Shown: positions 36,471-45,091, counted from the stretch's first letter. The stretch: 64,000 nt of DNA from Rhodoblastus acidophilus (GCF_025961575.1 NZ_JAOQNX010000005.1:1-64000); one strand, 5' to 3'. Notes: a model not told the origin generated them from the letters alone. Translations and numbers: made by a program.

Positions 36471-37781
36471 TCAGTTCGGCAATCTGAGCTGCTTGTCGTC
36501 GATGCGCAGGGTCCACAGCAGGCCCGCATCGTCATAAACGATCCGCGACGGGCCTTCGGTCGCGCGGGGCAACAAATCCTCGACCAGGGTCAGGCCGAAA
36601 TCGGGCTCGGGCGCCGGCCGGGTCGGCGATTTTTCCCGCCAGACCAGCTCCAGTCCGGCGAATCCATCCCCTGCGACCGGCGCCCAGCTGATGGCGACAT
36701 TGGGGCCGGCGCGCGCGCCGTCAAGGTGTGAGGCGGCATTGGCCGCCATTTCATAGACGGCCAAGGCGACGTTTTGCGCGCATTCGGGGCTGAGCACACA
36801 GGGCGGACCGCGCAAGACCGCCTGTCCGCCGCCCGGCCAGGCCGCTTTCCAGGCCGCGGTGAGCAATTGCCGGAGGTCGACGCCGCGCCATTTGGTCTCC
36901 ACCAGCAATTCGTGGGTCAGCGCCAGCGCGCGGATGCGCCCGTTGAATTTCTGCACAAAGCTCTGAACGTCGGTGGCGGAGCGGCTGGATTGGCGCGCAA
37001 TGCCCTGGATGACGGCGAGCAGGTTTTTCGTCCGGTGGGTAAGTTCGCTGAGCAAAAAGGTGAGTTCGTCCTGGCGGCGCCGGTGTTCGGTGGCGTCGAT
37101 GGCGGTGGTGAGCAGGCCCACGACTTCGCCGTCGCGCCACAAAGGTTCGATCGACTGGTCGAAATAGCGGACGCTGCCGTCGAGCGTCACCGCCAGCTCG
37201 TTCTGCACCAGGGTTTTGTGCTCGAGCGCGCGCTGGCTGGCGTCGAGAACGGAGGACAAGGCGTCGGCGGGCACGACATCGCAGGGCAGGCGGCCGATGA
37301 AAGCGTCGGCATGGAGGGGGCTCGGCAGATTGTGGACCCATTGATAGCGCAACTCCAAATCCTGCTGCGCCATGCTGACCCGGGTTGTCTTGAGGGCGTG
37401 GACAAAGCGCTGGTTGGCTTCGTCCAGGGCGCGGGTGCGCTCGGCCACCGCCTTCTCCAGCCGGGCGTTCTCCGCCATGAGATCGCCGCGCGACGGCAGC
37501 GCGATCAGGCCGGGGATCAGCCCCCAGCAGGCCAGCGAAAGCGTCAGCGCCACGCCCACGGAGATGATTTCGAGGCTTTCGATAAAGGCCGAGCCCGGCG
37601 CATAAAGCATGAACGCGTCGAGGAAACGCGACAGGCCGAAGGCCGAGAGCCCGGCTATGGCGAACCAGGCGACGCGGCGCGAATCCTCCAGAAGCGACGC
37701 GCGGCTGCGCAGGTAGAACAGCACCGCCAGGGCGCCGGAAAAGCACGCGACGCCTGCGGCAATGTCCGATACAAATCGCAT
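36471..37781 (-). CDS. HWE-family sensor histidine kinase
   Basis: A 436-residue membrane kinase. The N-terminal part has several hydrophobic segments (about residues 8-24, 40-60, 70-100) followed by a helix, a PAS-like domain (about 150-235, with FDQSIEPLWRDGEVVGLLTT) and the HWE kinase core: the phosphoacceptor box is ELTHRTKNLLAVIQGIAR and the diagnostic W-x-E is in LELVWREKS, with the N-box VYEMAANAASH. HWE kinases often phosphorylate PhyR, and this gene lies 27 bases downstream of phyR on the same strand, so it is a good candidate for the PhyK sensor of the general stress response. The signal is unknown. The stop directly abuts the proB stop. Confidence 0.85.
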   Translation of the reverse strand: MRFVSDIAAGVACFSGALAVLFYLRSRASLLEDSRRVAWFAIAGLSAFGLSRFLDAFMLYAPGSAFIESLEIISVGVALTLSLACWGLIPGLIALPSRGDLMAENARLEKAVAERTRALDEANQRFVHALKTTRVSMAQQDLELRYQWVHNLPSPLHADAFIGRLPCDVVPADALSSVLDASQRALEHKTLVQNELAVTLDGSVRYFDQSIEPLWRDGEVVGLLTTAIDATEHRRRQDELTFLLSELTHRTKNLLAVIQGIARQSSRSATDVQSFVQKFNGRIRALALTHELLVETKWRGVDLRQLLTAAWKAAWPGGGQAVLRGPPCVLSPECAQNVALAVYEMAANAASHLDGARAGPNVAISWAPVAGDGFAGLELVWREKSPTRPAPEPDFGLTLVEDLLPRATEGPSRIVYDDAGLLWTLRIDDKQLRLPN

Positions 37782-37808
37782 TGCCCCGTCTCGCGCCCGC
37801 CTCCCCGA

Positions 37809-38609
37809 TCAAGCCGCGTTGGCCGGCTCCCGTCCCGCCTTGGCGTCGAAGAACAGGGCCTGGCTGACCACGGCGCGCACCATATCCTCCTCGAACGGCT
37901 TGGCGATCAGGAAGGTGGGCTCGGGCCGCTTGCCGGTGAGCAGGGTTTCCGGATAGGCGGTGATGAAGATCACCGGCACCGCGAAGGATTTTAGAATGTC
38001 CTGGACGGCGTCGAGGCCCGAACTGCCGTCGGCGAGCCGGATGTCGGCCAGCACGAGGCCGGGCCGCAGCCGCTCCGCCATCTCCACGGCTTCCGCCCGG
38101 GTGCGGGCGTTGCCGCAGACCTGATGACCCAGGCCCTTGACGATGCTTTCGAGATCCATGGCGATGATCGGCTCGTCCTCGATGATGAGGACATTGGTCG
38201 CGACCTGCTCGCTGATCTCGCGGCCGGCGGCCTCGATGAGCCGCGACAGGCTTTCGGGCGAACGCTCCAGCACCTGCGCCGCCTGTTCCGGGGTGAACCC
38301 CTCGACGGCGGTCAAAAGAAAGGCCTGGCGCGGCAGCGGGGTGATGCCCTCGACGCGGCGTTCGGCCGGGGTGCCGGGGCCGCGCACGGGGGCGGCGCCA
38401 TTGAGCGGCAAAGCGTTCCAGATGCGGGAAAAGGCGCGGTAGGTCGCCACCCGGGACTCGCAATCGGTATCGTAAAGGGTCGGGTCCTCGACCAAAGCTT
38501 CGAGCATGGCGACGACATAGGCGTCGCCGCTCGCCTGGCTGCCGCTCAGCGCGCGCGCATAGCGGCGAAGGAAGGGAAGCTGCGGACCAACAAGCGCGGA
38601 AAGGGACAT
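37809..38609 (-). CDS. phyR: general stress response regulator PhyR
   Basis: A 266-residue protein from the ATG at 38609 with GGAG before it. Residues 1-130 resemble an ECF sigma factor (EcfG-like region 2/4 pattern: SRIWNALPLNG and GFTPEQAAQVLERSPESL), and residues 140-260 are a receiver domain with acid residues in IIEDEPIIAMD, the phosphoacceptor in VLADIRLADGSSG and FITAYPE, the FAT GUY-type variant typical of PhyR. When phosphorylated PhyR sequesters NepR and frees sigma EcfG. No nepR or ecfG is adjacent, which is less common. The longer frame upstream is chance. An EcfG-type promoter precedes it. Confidence 0.92.
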   Translation of the reverse strand: MSLSALVGPQLPFLRRYARALSGSQASGDAYVVAMLEALVEDPTLYDTDCESRVATYRAFSRIWNALPLNGAAPVRGPGTPAERRVEGITPLPRQAFLLTAVEGFTPEQAAQVLERSPESLSRLIEAAGREISEQVATNVLIIEDEPIIAMDLESIVKGLGHQVCGNARTRAEAVEMAERLRPGLVLADIRLADGSSGLDAVQDILKSFAVPVIFITAYPETLLTGKRPEPTFLIAKPFEEDMVRAVVSQALFFDAKAGREPANAA

Positions 38610-38642
38610 AAGAAACTCCAGCCCGTCTGACTGACCTTCAAA

Positions 38643-38668
38643 AACACCTAGGACATAGGTTCGGTTCC
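38643..38668 (-). promoter_or_regulatory. EcfG-type promoter for phyR
   Basis: On the minus strand GGAAC is followed after 17 bases by TGTT, close to the EcfG consensus GGAAC-N16/17-CGTT, and lies about 35-60 bases before the phyR start. PhyR genes are often autoregulated through EcfG. Confidence 0.5.
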
Positions 38669-38742
38669 GCCATTTAACAAAGAAAGCTGCGCTCCAGCAA
38701 TTTGCGCGCACGGCACGGGACAATGAGGCGGCGGCGAAGACC

Positions 38743-38767
38743 GGAACAATGTCTGGGGGGCGGCGTT
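38743..38767 (+). promoter_or_regulatory. EcfG-type promoter for the small gene at 38790
   Basis: GGAAC, 16 bases, then CGTT: an exact match to the EcfG sigma consensus on the plus strand, ending 22 bases before the ATG at 38790. It predicts stress induction of the two small genes downstream. Confidence 0.6.
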
Positions 38768-38789
38768 GGCGGTCAAACGGAGGATAAGC

Positions 38790-39071
38790 ATGGCTATCGG
38801 TTCGCACGCCAGGGGCGCAGGAGAAGCTTTGAATGAAGCCGTGGTTCGGGAGGTCGCGGCGGAAGTCGCCGACACCGGTTCCGCCGCGCCGGGGCGCAGG
38901 AGCGACGCGGCCGAGGTCGCGGAGCAATTCGCCAATCTCGCCAACACCATGGGCGAATATGTGGTGGACGCGCTGGAGCGCTCGGTGGCCTCGCGGCCGT
39001 TCATGTCGCTGGCGGCGGCCGCCGGCGCGGGCTTCCTGTTCGCGCAATGGTCGCTCGGGGGACGCCGTTGA
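38790..39071 (+). CDS. small stress-type membrane-associated protein
   Basis: A 93-residue protein from the ATG at 38790 with GGAGG upstream. The N-terminal 50 residues are polar and helical (RSDAAEVAEQFANLANTMGEY); the C-terminal ends in a hydrophobic Gly/Ala helix, SLAAAAGAGFLFAQWSL, a pattern shared with ElaB/YqjD-like ribosome- or membrane-associated stress proteins. An EcfG-type promoter lies directly upstream and phyR is divergent. It overlaps or abuts the next gene. Assignment to a named family is uncertain. Confidence 0.65.
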   Translation: MAIGSHARGAGEALNEAVVREVAAEVADTGSAAPGRRSDAAEVAEQFANLANTMGEYVVDALERSVASRPFMSLAAAAGAGFLFAQWSLGGRR

Positions 39072-39466
39072 GGACGGAGGGCGCGGCTTCGCCCCGCGAG
39101 CGCGCCGCGCGCTCCATTGCTGTCGGCGCGGGATTTGCCGTGCTGGCGGCGCTGGCGATGTTGGTGACGCTGGTCTCTCTCGCCGGCGCCTCCTATCTGG
39201 TGCTGCTTGATTCCCTGCAACCGCGTTACGCCGCCTTGTGCGTCGCCGGCGGGGGGCTGTTCGTCGCCTTGATGGCGGGTCTGATCGGGCGGGCGCTGAT
39301 CGACGGCGGCCTCGAACGGCTGAAAGTGGCGGTGCGCACCAGCGCCGTCGTCGCGCTCGCGCCGCACGCGCTGCGCTTCGGCCTGCGCAACGCCAAGCTG
39401 GTCGGGCTGGCCTCGACGGCGGCGGCGACTTATTTCGCTTTGCGCAGTTCGCGTCGGCCGGATTAG
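39068..39466 (+). CDS. small membrane protein, phage-holin-superfamily-like
   Basis: About 132 residues from a TTG at 39068 that overlaps the stop of the upstream gene and has a GGGGGA ribosome site; the ATG at 39047 is the alternative. Two clear transmembrane helices (AVLAALAMLVTLVSLAGASY, then YAALCVAGGGLFVALMAGLI) followed by an amphipathic helix. Size and layout match the YqjE/Act_holin-like proteins that commonly pair with ElaB/YqjD-type genes. It should be co-expressed with the preceding gene from the EcfG-type promoter. Role in membrane stress is an inference. Confidence 0.65.
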   Translation: MRTEGAASPRERAARSIAVGAGFAVLAALAMLVTLVSLAGASYLVLLDSLQPRYAALCVAGGGLFVALMAGLIGRALIDGGLERLKVAVRTSAVVALAPHALRFGLRNAKLVGLASTAAATYFALRSSRRPD

Positions 39467-40521
39467 GGCAAGGCGCGGTCTGGCTCGGCCATGAGCGCCT
39501 CCGCCACGGTCTGCGCCGTGACTAACAACGGCACCGCCAGAATGGCGCCGACGGGTCCCCACATCCAGCCCCAGAACACGATGGCGAGGAAGATGAGGAA
39601 TGGATTGACCTCGTGGCGGCGGCCCAGCAACGTCGGAAGAATGGCCATCTCGGTCAGCAGGTGGACCGCGAGATAGAGCGCGGCCGGCGCCAGGGCGAAC
39701 AAACCCTGGTGGGTCAAAAACCCGGCGACCGTCAGCGCCAGCGTGATCAGCGACACCCCAATATAGGGAACGTAGCCCAGCGCAAATGTCATGACCGCCC
39801 AGAGCAGCGGCTGCGATAGGCCAAAGGCCAGCGCGATCGCGCCGGTGAGCGCCCCGACTGCGCCATATACGAGCGCCGTCGTGGCGAAATATTGCGACAG
39901 CGCCCGCTCGACGGCGGCGATCGTCTTCAGGGTGGAGAGACGGCTGGCGCGTTCCGGCATGGCCAACACCATCTGCTTGCGGATGGAGTCGCGGCCGGCG
40001 ACGAAAAAGGCGAGGCAGGGAAAGAAGATCAGCAAGCCCTCCAGAGCGGGCGTCAGCCGGCCGAGGAAAGCGGTGACCCAGCCCATGGCGTCGCCCAGGC
40101 CCGGGGCGGCCGCAGCGCTCGCGTGGCTCTGCCCCAATTCACCGAGCAGGCGGTCGAGGCGCTGCGCTATCGGCTGGCTCATATCCGCCAGGGCGCGCGC
40201 CATATCCGGCGCCCGCGCCAACAGGCTGGCGAACGGCTCGGCAAGACCGATGATGAGCATCAGCCCCAGCGAGACGGCGCAGATCACCACGAGCGTGTTG
40301 GCGAGCACATAGGGGAGTCCGAGCTGGGTCAGGCGCTCGGCGATCCGCGCCAGGATGATGCCGACGAAGATCGCGGCGAAGATCGGCGCCATCACGTCGG
40401 CCGCCGTTCTCAAAACCGCGAAGACGGCGAGCGTGAACAGCCCGATGGCGGCGTAATCCGCGAGGCGCGTTCGCCGCCCGGCGTCGGCGGCTAGCGCCTC
40501 CGGGGGATCGATCTTGTTCAC
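39463..40521 (-). CDS. AI-2E family transporter (PerM-like permease)
   Basis: A 352-residue inner-membrane protein. I chose the GTG at 40521 because it overlaps the stop of the upstream small gene (GTGA). Several hydrophobic helices form the usual pattern: two pairs near the N-terminus, a long periplasmic/cytoplasmic helical region (about 100-150), and a C-terminal set ending in LIFLAIVFWGWMWGPVGAI, a well-conserved segment of the PerM/YdiK family. Members have been linked to AI-2 export and to Na+/H+ exchange; substrate unknown here. The last bases overlap the converging membrane-protein gene. Confidence 0.85.
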   Translation of the reverse strand: MNKIDPPEALAADAGRRTRLADYAAIGLFTLAVFAVLRTAADVMAPIFAAIFVGIILARIAERLTQLGLPYVLANTLVVICAVSLGLMLIIGLAEPFASLLARAPDMARALADMSQPIAQRLDRLLGELGQSHASAAAAPGLGDAMGWVTAFLGRLTPALEGLLIFFPCLAFFVAGRDSIRKQMVLAMPERASRLSTLKTIAAVERALSQYFATTALVYGAVGALTGAIALAFGLSQPLLWAVMTFALGYVPYIGVSLITLALTVAGFLTHQGLFALAPAALYLAVHLLTEMAILPTLLGRRHEVNPFLIFLAIVFWGWMWGPVGAILAVPLLVTAQTVAEALMAEPDRALP

Positions 40522-40688
40522 CGCTCGCCGCTTTTCTCCTTGGGGCGACGCATCGTGTAGGCCGGCGGATCGCTCGCCGGGAAGGACTCCCACGACGCCT
40601 CCGCCACCTCGTCCCAGGGCCGCTTCTGCTCCTTCTTCTCGTCCTTGGGTTTTTCGCGCTTTTCCGCGCGGGGCTTGGCTTGTGCCAT
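40518..40688 (-). CDS. small protein with SFPASDPPA motif
   Basis: A 56-residue protein from the ATG at 40688, with GGAGAGG before it. The first 30 residues are very charged (KREKPKDEKKEQKRP), followed by WDEVAEASWESFPASDPPAY. The segment SFPASDPPA is common in short alphaproteobacterial proteins of unknown function. Its stop overlaps the start of the permease gene, so the two are translated together. Too short for a fold assignment. Confidence 0.6.
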   Translation of the reverse strand: MAQAKPRAEKREKPKDEKKEQKRPWDEVAEASWESFPASDPPAYTMRRPKEKSGER

Positions 40689-40809
40689 TTTACCTCTCCG
40701 TGTCGCCTCTGAAATGGTCGCGCCGGCCCCGCAAGCAAGCGGAGCCGGCGCCAAAAACGGAACTTCCGCGCCGCCGAACGATTAACGTGGCTCTTGCGGC
40801 GGAGGTCCC

Positions 40810-42051
40810 GTGTCATCACGCTTTCCCGAAATATTTCGCCGGTATCAGGCCACGCGCGCGCTCAGCCGCACGCTCGCCGCGCCGCTGTCGGACGCCGACG
40901 CCACCGTGCAATCCATGCCCGACGCCAGCCCGGCCAAATGGCATCTGGCGCACACCAGCTGGTTCTTCGAGGCGATGGTTCTGCAGCGGTTTTCGAAGGA
41001 TTATGCGCCGTTCGATCCCGCCTTCGGCTACCTGTTCAATTCCTATTACGAGGCGCTTGGCGCGCGACACCCGAGACCTCGGCGCGGCCTGCTCACGCGG
41101 CCCACGCTCGATTCCATTTACGCCTATCGCGACCATGTGGACCGCGCGGTCGAAGCGTTTTTTCAGCGCGCGTTTTGCGAAGCGGCGGGCGAGTTGATCG
41201 AACTGGGTTGTCATCACGAGAGCCAGCACCAGGAGCTCCTGCTGACCGACATCCTGCATCTGTTCGCGCAAAACCCGCTGCGCCCAGCCTACAAGGAGCG
41301 CGCGTCCGATGAGGCCGGCGAAGCCACGCCCGTGCGCTTCCTGGCCTTTGCCGGCGGCCTCGCGGAGCTCGGCGCTGGGGTCGAAAATTTTGCCTATGAT
41401 TGCGAGCGTCCGCGCCACCGCGTTTTCGTTTCGCCTTACCGGCTCGCGGACCGGCTCGTCACCAATGCGGAATGGATCGCTTTCATCGACGCGGGCGGCT
41501 ACGGCAACCCGCTGCTGTGGCTGTCCGAAGGCTGGGCCAAACGTCTTGCGGAGGGCTGGACCGCGCCGCTTTATTGGGAGCGGCGCGAGGGCGCGTGGTG
41601 GACCATGACGCTCTCAGGCCTGCGGCGCGTCGATCCCGCCGCCCCCGTCGCGCATGTCAGCTATTTCGAGGCCGACGCCTTTGCGCGCTGGTGCGGCAAG
41701 CGCCTGCCGACCGAAGCGGAATGGGAGCTGGCGGCGGAACCCCTGCCGATGCGCGGCAATTTTTTGGAGACGGGGCGGTCGCGTCCGGCTGCTGCGGAAG
41801 GAGAAGGGCTGCGGCAAATGTTCGGCGACCTCTGGGAATGGACCTCGAGCCCGTTCTCCCCCTATCCGCGTTTCCGCCCCGCCGAAGGCGAGGCGAGCGA
41901 ATATAACGCCAAATTCATGTGCGGACAGTTCGTGCTGCGCGGCGGCTCCTGCGTCAGCCCGAAAGCGCATATCCGCGCCACCTACCGAAATTTTTTCCCG
42001 CCCGACGCCCGCTGGCAATTTTCGGGCGTACGCTTGGCGGAGGATTCATGA
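40810..42051 (+). CDS. egtB: ergothioneine biosynthesis protein EgtB (sulfoxide synthase)
   Basis: A 413-residue non-heme iron enzyme from a GTG start (GGAGG upstream). The N-terminal DinB-like domain supplies the iron-binding histidines seen in AHTSWFFEAMVL and CHHESQHQELLLTDI; the C-terminal FGE-sulfatase domain has VTNAEWIAFIDAGGY, EAEWELAAE and FVLRGGSCVSPKAHIRATYR. It joins hercynine to a cysteine-containing donor (cysteine or gamma-glutamylcysteine) with oxygen. It overlaps egtD by four bases (ATGA). The donor cannot be deduced. Key residues are all present. Confidence 0.92.
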   Translation: MSSRFPEIFRRYQATRALSRTLAAPLSDADATVQSMPDASPAKWHLAHTSWFFEAMVLQRFSKDYAPFDPAFGYLFNSYYEALGARHPRPRRGLLTRPTLDSIYAYRDHVDRAVEAFFQRAFCEAAGELIELGCHHESQHQELLLTDILHLFAQNPLRPAYKERASDEAGEATPVRFLAFAGGLAELGAGVENFAYDCERPRHRVFVSPYRLADRLVTNAEWIAFIDAGGYGNPLLWLSEGWAKRLAEGWTAPLYWERREGAWWTMTLSGLRRVDPAAPVAHVSYFEADAFARWCGKRLPTEAEWELAAEPLPMRGNFLETGRSRPAAAEGEGLRQMFGDLWEWTSSPFSPYPRFRPAEGEASEYNAKFMCGQFVLRGGSCVSPKAHIRATYRNFFPPDARWQFSGVRLAEDS

Positions 42052-43013
42052 CCGAGCTCGATTTGCAAAGCCGTTGGAGCGAGGCTTTTCGTTCCGCCGT
42101 CGTCTCAGGCCTTTCCGCGCCGCGAAAGCGCCTGCCAAGCTGCTGGCTCTATGACGCGCGCGGCTGCGACCTTTTCAACGCGATCACCCGGCTCGACGAT
42201 TATTACCCCACCCGCGCGGAGACGGAGATCTTGTTGCGCCACGCGTCTGATATCGCCGAATTCTGCGGAGAAGGCGCGGCGCTTCTGGAATATGGCGCGG
42301 GGGCCGGCGTCAAGACCGAGCTTCTGATCGACGCGATGAATGCGCCGCGTCTCTATGTCCCCATCGACATCGCCAGCGACGAACTTTTGACCACGACGGA
42401 ACGCATGGGCCGGCGGTTTTCGTCCCTACAGATTTCGCCTGTCATTGCCGATTTTACCGGCGCATTCGACCTGCCCGCCCTCCCGCCTGGACCGCGCGTC
42501 GCCTTCTTTCCCGGCTCGACCATCGGCAATCTCGACCGGCGCGAGGCCATCGCCTTTCTCACGCGCATGCGCGCCCACGTTGCGGGCGGCCGGGCGATCA
42601 TCGGCGTCGATCTCAAGAAGGATCGCAACATCCTGCTCAGCGCCTACGACGACAGCGAGGGCGTCACCGCCGCCTTCAACCTGAACCTGCTCGCGCGGAT
42701 CAATCGCGAACTGGACGGCGGCTTTCCGCTCGACCGTTTCGCGCACAAGGCGCGCTGGAACGAAGCGGAGTCGGCCGTCGAAATGCATCTTGTCAGCCTC
42801 GACGCGCGGGAAATTCCGGCGGCGGGCCGAGATTTCGAATTTCGGGCGGGAGAGTCCATCCACACCGAGAGTTCGCGCAAATACGATCTCAACTCCTTCG
42901 CCGCTTTGGCGGAAGCGGCGGGCTGGCGGCTGGCGCGCTGCTGGCGCAACGCCCAGTTCGCCGTGCTCGGGCTCGAAGCCAACCTCGCCAGTCCATTGGA
43001 GGCATGGTCTTAG
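42048..43013 (+). CDS. egtD: L-histidine N-alpha-methyltransferase EgtD
   Basis: A 321-residue AdoMet-dependent enzyme starting at the ATGA overlap with egtB. It trimethylates histidine to hercynine, the first step of ergothioneine synthesis. EYGAGAGVKTELLIDA is the AdoMet-binding loop, VPIDIASDEL the acidic loop, and FFPGSTIGN the family signature; the YYPTRAETEIL segment near residue 60 is also conserved. With egtB it makes the minimal two-gene pathway; egtC and egtE are not adjacent, as is common outside actinobacteria. Confidence 0.93.
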   Translation: MTELDLQSRWSEAFRSAVVSGLSAPRKRLPSCWLYDARGCDLFNAITRLDDYYPTRAETEILLRHASDIAEFCGEGAALLEYGAGAGVKTELLIDAMNAPRLYVPIDIASDELLTTTERMGRRFSSLQISPVIADFTGAFDLPALPPGPRVAFFPGSTIGNLDRREAIAFLTRMRAHVAGGRAIIGVDLKKDRNILLSAYDDSEGVTAAFNLNLLARINRELDGGFPLDRFAHKARWNEAESAVEMHLVSLDAREIPAAGRDFEFRAGESIHTESSRKYDLNSFAALAEAAGWRLARCWRNAQFAVLGLEANLASPLEAWS

Positions 43014-43105
43014 GCGCGACGCCGCGCCTGCATCGCGCGCCGCCCATCTTTCGGCTCATTCGGGTTCGATAAGCTTTGGTTCAGGTTTGAGTGCAAAATA
43101 ACCCG

Positions 43106-43519
43106 ATGATCCGCGCCGCGCTGTTCAGATTCGCCCGTATCGCGCTCGCGACCGTCCTGGTCGCGCTGGCGGCGTTCGGCCATGTCTATGGCAAGGCCCA
43201 TCACGATCACGGCCAACCCGAACAGCGCCTCGCCTGGACGGACGTCGAAAAATCCGACCCGGCGATCGCCGCCGCATCCGGTCTCCTCAAACTCTCTCCC
43301 GCCACGGCGGGGCAGCCACATCAAGGCTTGGTCGACGAGCGCGCCTGCGGCTGCTGTTTTTCCGGCTGCGGCTGTTGTGCGACGGCGCTCTGGCGCCAGG
43401 CCGAGGATTTTCCGCCCCCGGCGATGATCCTCGCGGATTCGCTCATCGCGCCACAACCGGACGTCCCCTCGGGCCTGCGCCCAAAATCGCTGTTCAGGCC
43501 GCCGCGGCTCGCCGGCTGA
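43106..43519 (+). CDS. cysteine-rich hypothetical protein upstream of a metal pump
   Basis: About 137 residues from the ATG at 43106 (a GTG at 43091 is possible). A hydrophobic N-terminal helix (FARIALATVLVALAAFGHVYG) could be a signal anchor, followed by a His-rich stretch KAHHDHG, and a cluster of six cysteines near residue 85 (ACGCCFSGCGCCATALW). These point to metal or thiol chemistry in the periplasm. It precedes the heavy-metal RND genes by about 400 bases. No family recognised. Confidence 0.55.
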   Translation: MIRAALFRFARIALATVLVALAAFGHVYGKAHHDHGQPEQRLAWTDVEKSDPAIAAASGLLKLSPATAGQPHQGLVDERACGCCFSGCGCCATALWRQAEDFPPPAMILADSLIAPQPDVPSGLRPKSLFRPPRLAG

Positions 43520-43634
43520 ACCTGCGCGCGGCGTAACCGCCGCATTTCCAAAACGTCCAGTCCCTCACGCGCGCCCCCGGCGCGAACGTCGCTGCGCCCG
43601 AGACGCGCATCGCGCGGCGTGGAGTTTTAGCATC

Positions 43635-43889
43635 ATGAGCCGCTCTTCCCTGGCCTTGCTGGCCATTCTGACCTTCATCCCCGCAGCCGGCGCCGCGACG
43701 CCGATTGCTCTTCTCGATGCCTGCGGCCACGAAAGCCGCGCCTCCCACGTCCAGAGTTGCGAAAAGAACAAGGGATCCTGTTTGCAGGATGTCGGCCCTT
43801 CGTCCCGCCGCACCCATGAAATCACCCACTGCGCCATCACCTTCAGCCAATGCATGAGCCGCGGCGCCGCCGCGTCCGCCATCCACTGA
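43635..43889 (+). CDS. small secreted cysteine-containing protein
   Basis: An 84-residue protein with a clear N-terminal signal peptide (SLALLAILTFIPAAGAA) and four cysteines in the mature part (DACGHES, QSCEKNKGSC, THCAITFSQC), suggesting disulfides or metal binding in the periplasm. It lies 13 bases upstream of the RND adaptor gene, so it is probably co-transcribed. It may be a metallochaperone similar in role to CusF, but it shows no homology pattern to it. Confidence 0.55.
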   Translation: MSRSSLALLAILTFIPAAGAATPIALLDACGHESRASHVQSCEKNKGSCLQDVGPSSRRTHEITHCAITFSQCMSRGAAASAIH

Positions 43890-43902
43890 TCGGAGACGAG
43901 AC

Positions 43903-45084
43903 ATGCCCAGCTCCCTGCGGCCCGCCCTGATCGCGCTGGCCTTTTCCATCACCGCGCTCTCGCCCGCCCAGGCGGCGGAGCCCGCCGAACCCCATTCCGC
44001 TGCCGAACCCCATTCCGCCCATGGCGAAGTCCCGCTTGCCGCCGAGCAGATCGAAAAAGCCGGCGTCACCGTCACGCGCGTCGAACCCGGCGTCATCGCG
44101 GAGCAGTTTTTCGCGCCCGGCGTCGTCATCGCCGACCAGGACCGCATCGCCCGCGTGCCCGCGCGGGTGATCGGCTCGGTGGCGGAATTGCGAAAGCGGC
44201 TCGGCGAGACCGTGGCCACAGGCGAAATCGTCGCCATGCTCGACAGCCGCGAAGTCGCCGACGCCAAGAGCGAATGGCAGGCGGCCCTGGTCAATTACGA
44301 CCTGCAAAAAACCCTGTTCGACCGCGCGGCCAAACTCTGGGACAAGCGTATCAGCGCCGAACAGGTCTATCTGCAAGCCAAGACCACGGCGACCACCGCG
44401 CAATTGCGGGTGAATCTCGCCCGGCAGAAACTGCGTTCGCTGGGGGTGAGCGACGCGGAAATCGACACGCTGCGCGCCGCCGACGACTCCGCCAACCTCG
44501 GCCTCTACCCGGTGCGCGCGCCCATCTCGGGCCGCGTCATCGAGCGCAAGGTGGATGTCGGCGCCTCGGTCGGCGGCAACAACGACCCCTCCGAACTCTA
44601 CGCCATCGCCGATCTCAGCCGCGTCTGGATCGATCTTTCCATTCCCGCCAGCGAATTGAACGCGATCCGCGAGGGACAAAAAGTTTTTTTGCGCGCGCCC
44701 AACGATGAGACGCTGTCAGGCGAAATCATCTTCATCGGCCCCGTGCTCAATCCCGAGACCCGCTCGGCGCGGGTGCTGGCCGCCGTCGACAATCCTGGCC
44801 TGGCGCTGCGTCCCGGCGGTTTCGTCAACGCCACCATCGCCGTGCGCGACACGCCGGTGGCTTTGCGCGCGCCAAAATCGGCGCTGCAAACCGTCGAGGG
44901 CAAGACAAGCCTGTTCGTGCGCAACGACAAAGGTTTTGTCGCTCGCGCCGTGGGGCTGGGGCGTTCCGACGCGCAATTCGTCGAAATCACCGAGGGCCTG
45001 ACGGCGGGCGAGACCATCGCATCGGAAAATTCCTTCATTCTCAAGGCGGAACTCGGCAAGGCCGAGGCCGGCCACGACGAGTGA
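43903..45084 (+). CDS. heavy-metal RND efflux periplasmic adaptor (CusB/CzcB-like)
   Basis: A 393-residue membrane-fusion protein with a signal peptide (residues 1-23) and a His-rich N-terminal tail (PHSAAEPHSAHGE) that may bind metal. The barrel-sandwich and helical hairpin regions are seen in VPARVIGSVAELRKRLGETV, the long helix about 110-165, and PVRAPISGRVIERKVDVGASVG. It would link the CusA/CzcA-like pump to an outer-membrane channel, which is not in the window. The pump gene starts seven bases after its stop. Confidence 0.88.
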   Translation: MPSSLRPALIALAFSITALSPAQAAEPAEPHSAAEPHSAHGEVPLAAEQIEKAGVTVTRVEPGVIAEQFFAPGVVIADQDRIARVPARVIGSVAELRKRLGETVATGEIVAMLDSREVADAKSEWQAALVNYDLQKTLFDRAAKLWDKRISAEQVYLQAKTTATTAQLRVNLARQKLRSLGVSDAEIDTLRAADDSANLGLYPVRAPISGRVIERKVDVGASVGGNNDPSELYAIADLSRVWIDLSIPASELNAIREGQKVFLRAPNDETLSGEIIFIGPVLNPETRSARVLAAVDNPGLALRPGGFVNATIAVRDTPVALRAPKSALQTVEGKTSLFVRNDKGFVARAVGLGRSDAQFVEITEGLTAGETIASENSFILKAELGKAEAGHDE

Positions 45085-45091
45085 GGCGGCC

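Noticed and set aside
40759-40783. EcfG-like box before egtB (GGAAC with CGAT)
   Set aside because: The spacing is 15 bases and the -10 part differs from CGTT, so the match is too weak to report as a promoter.
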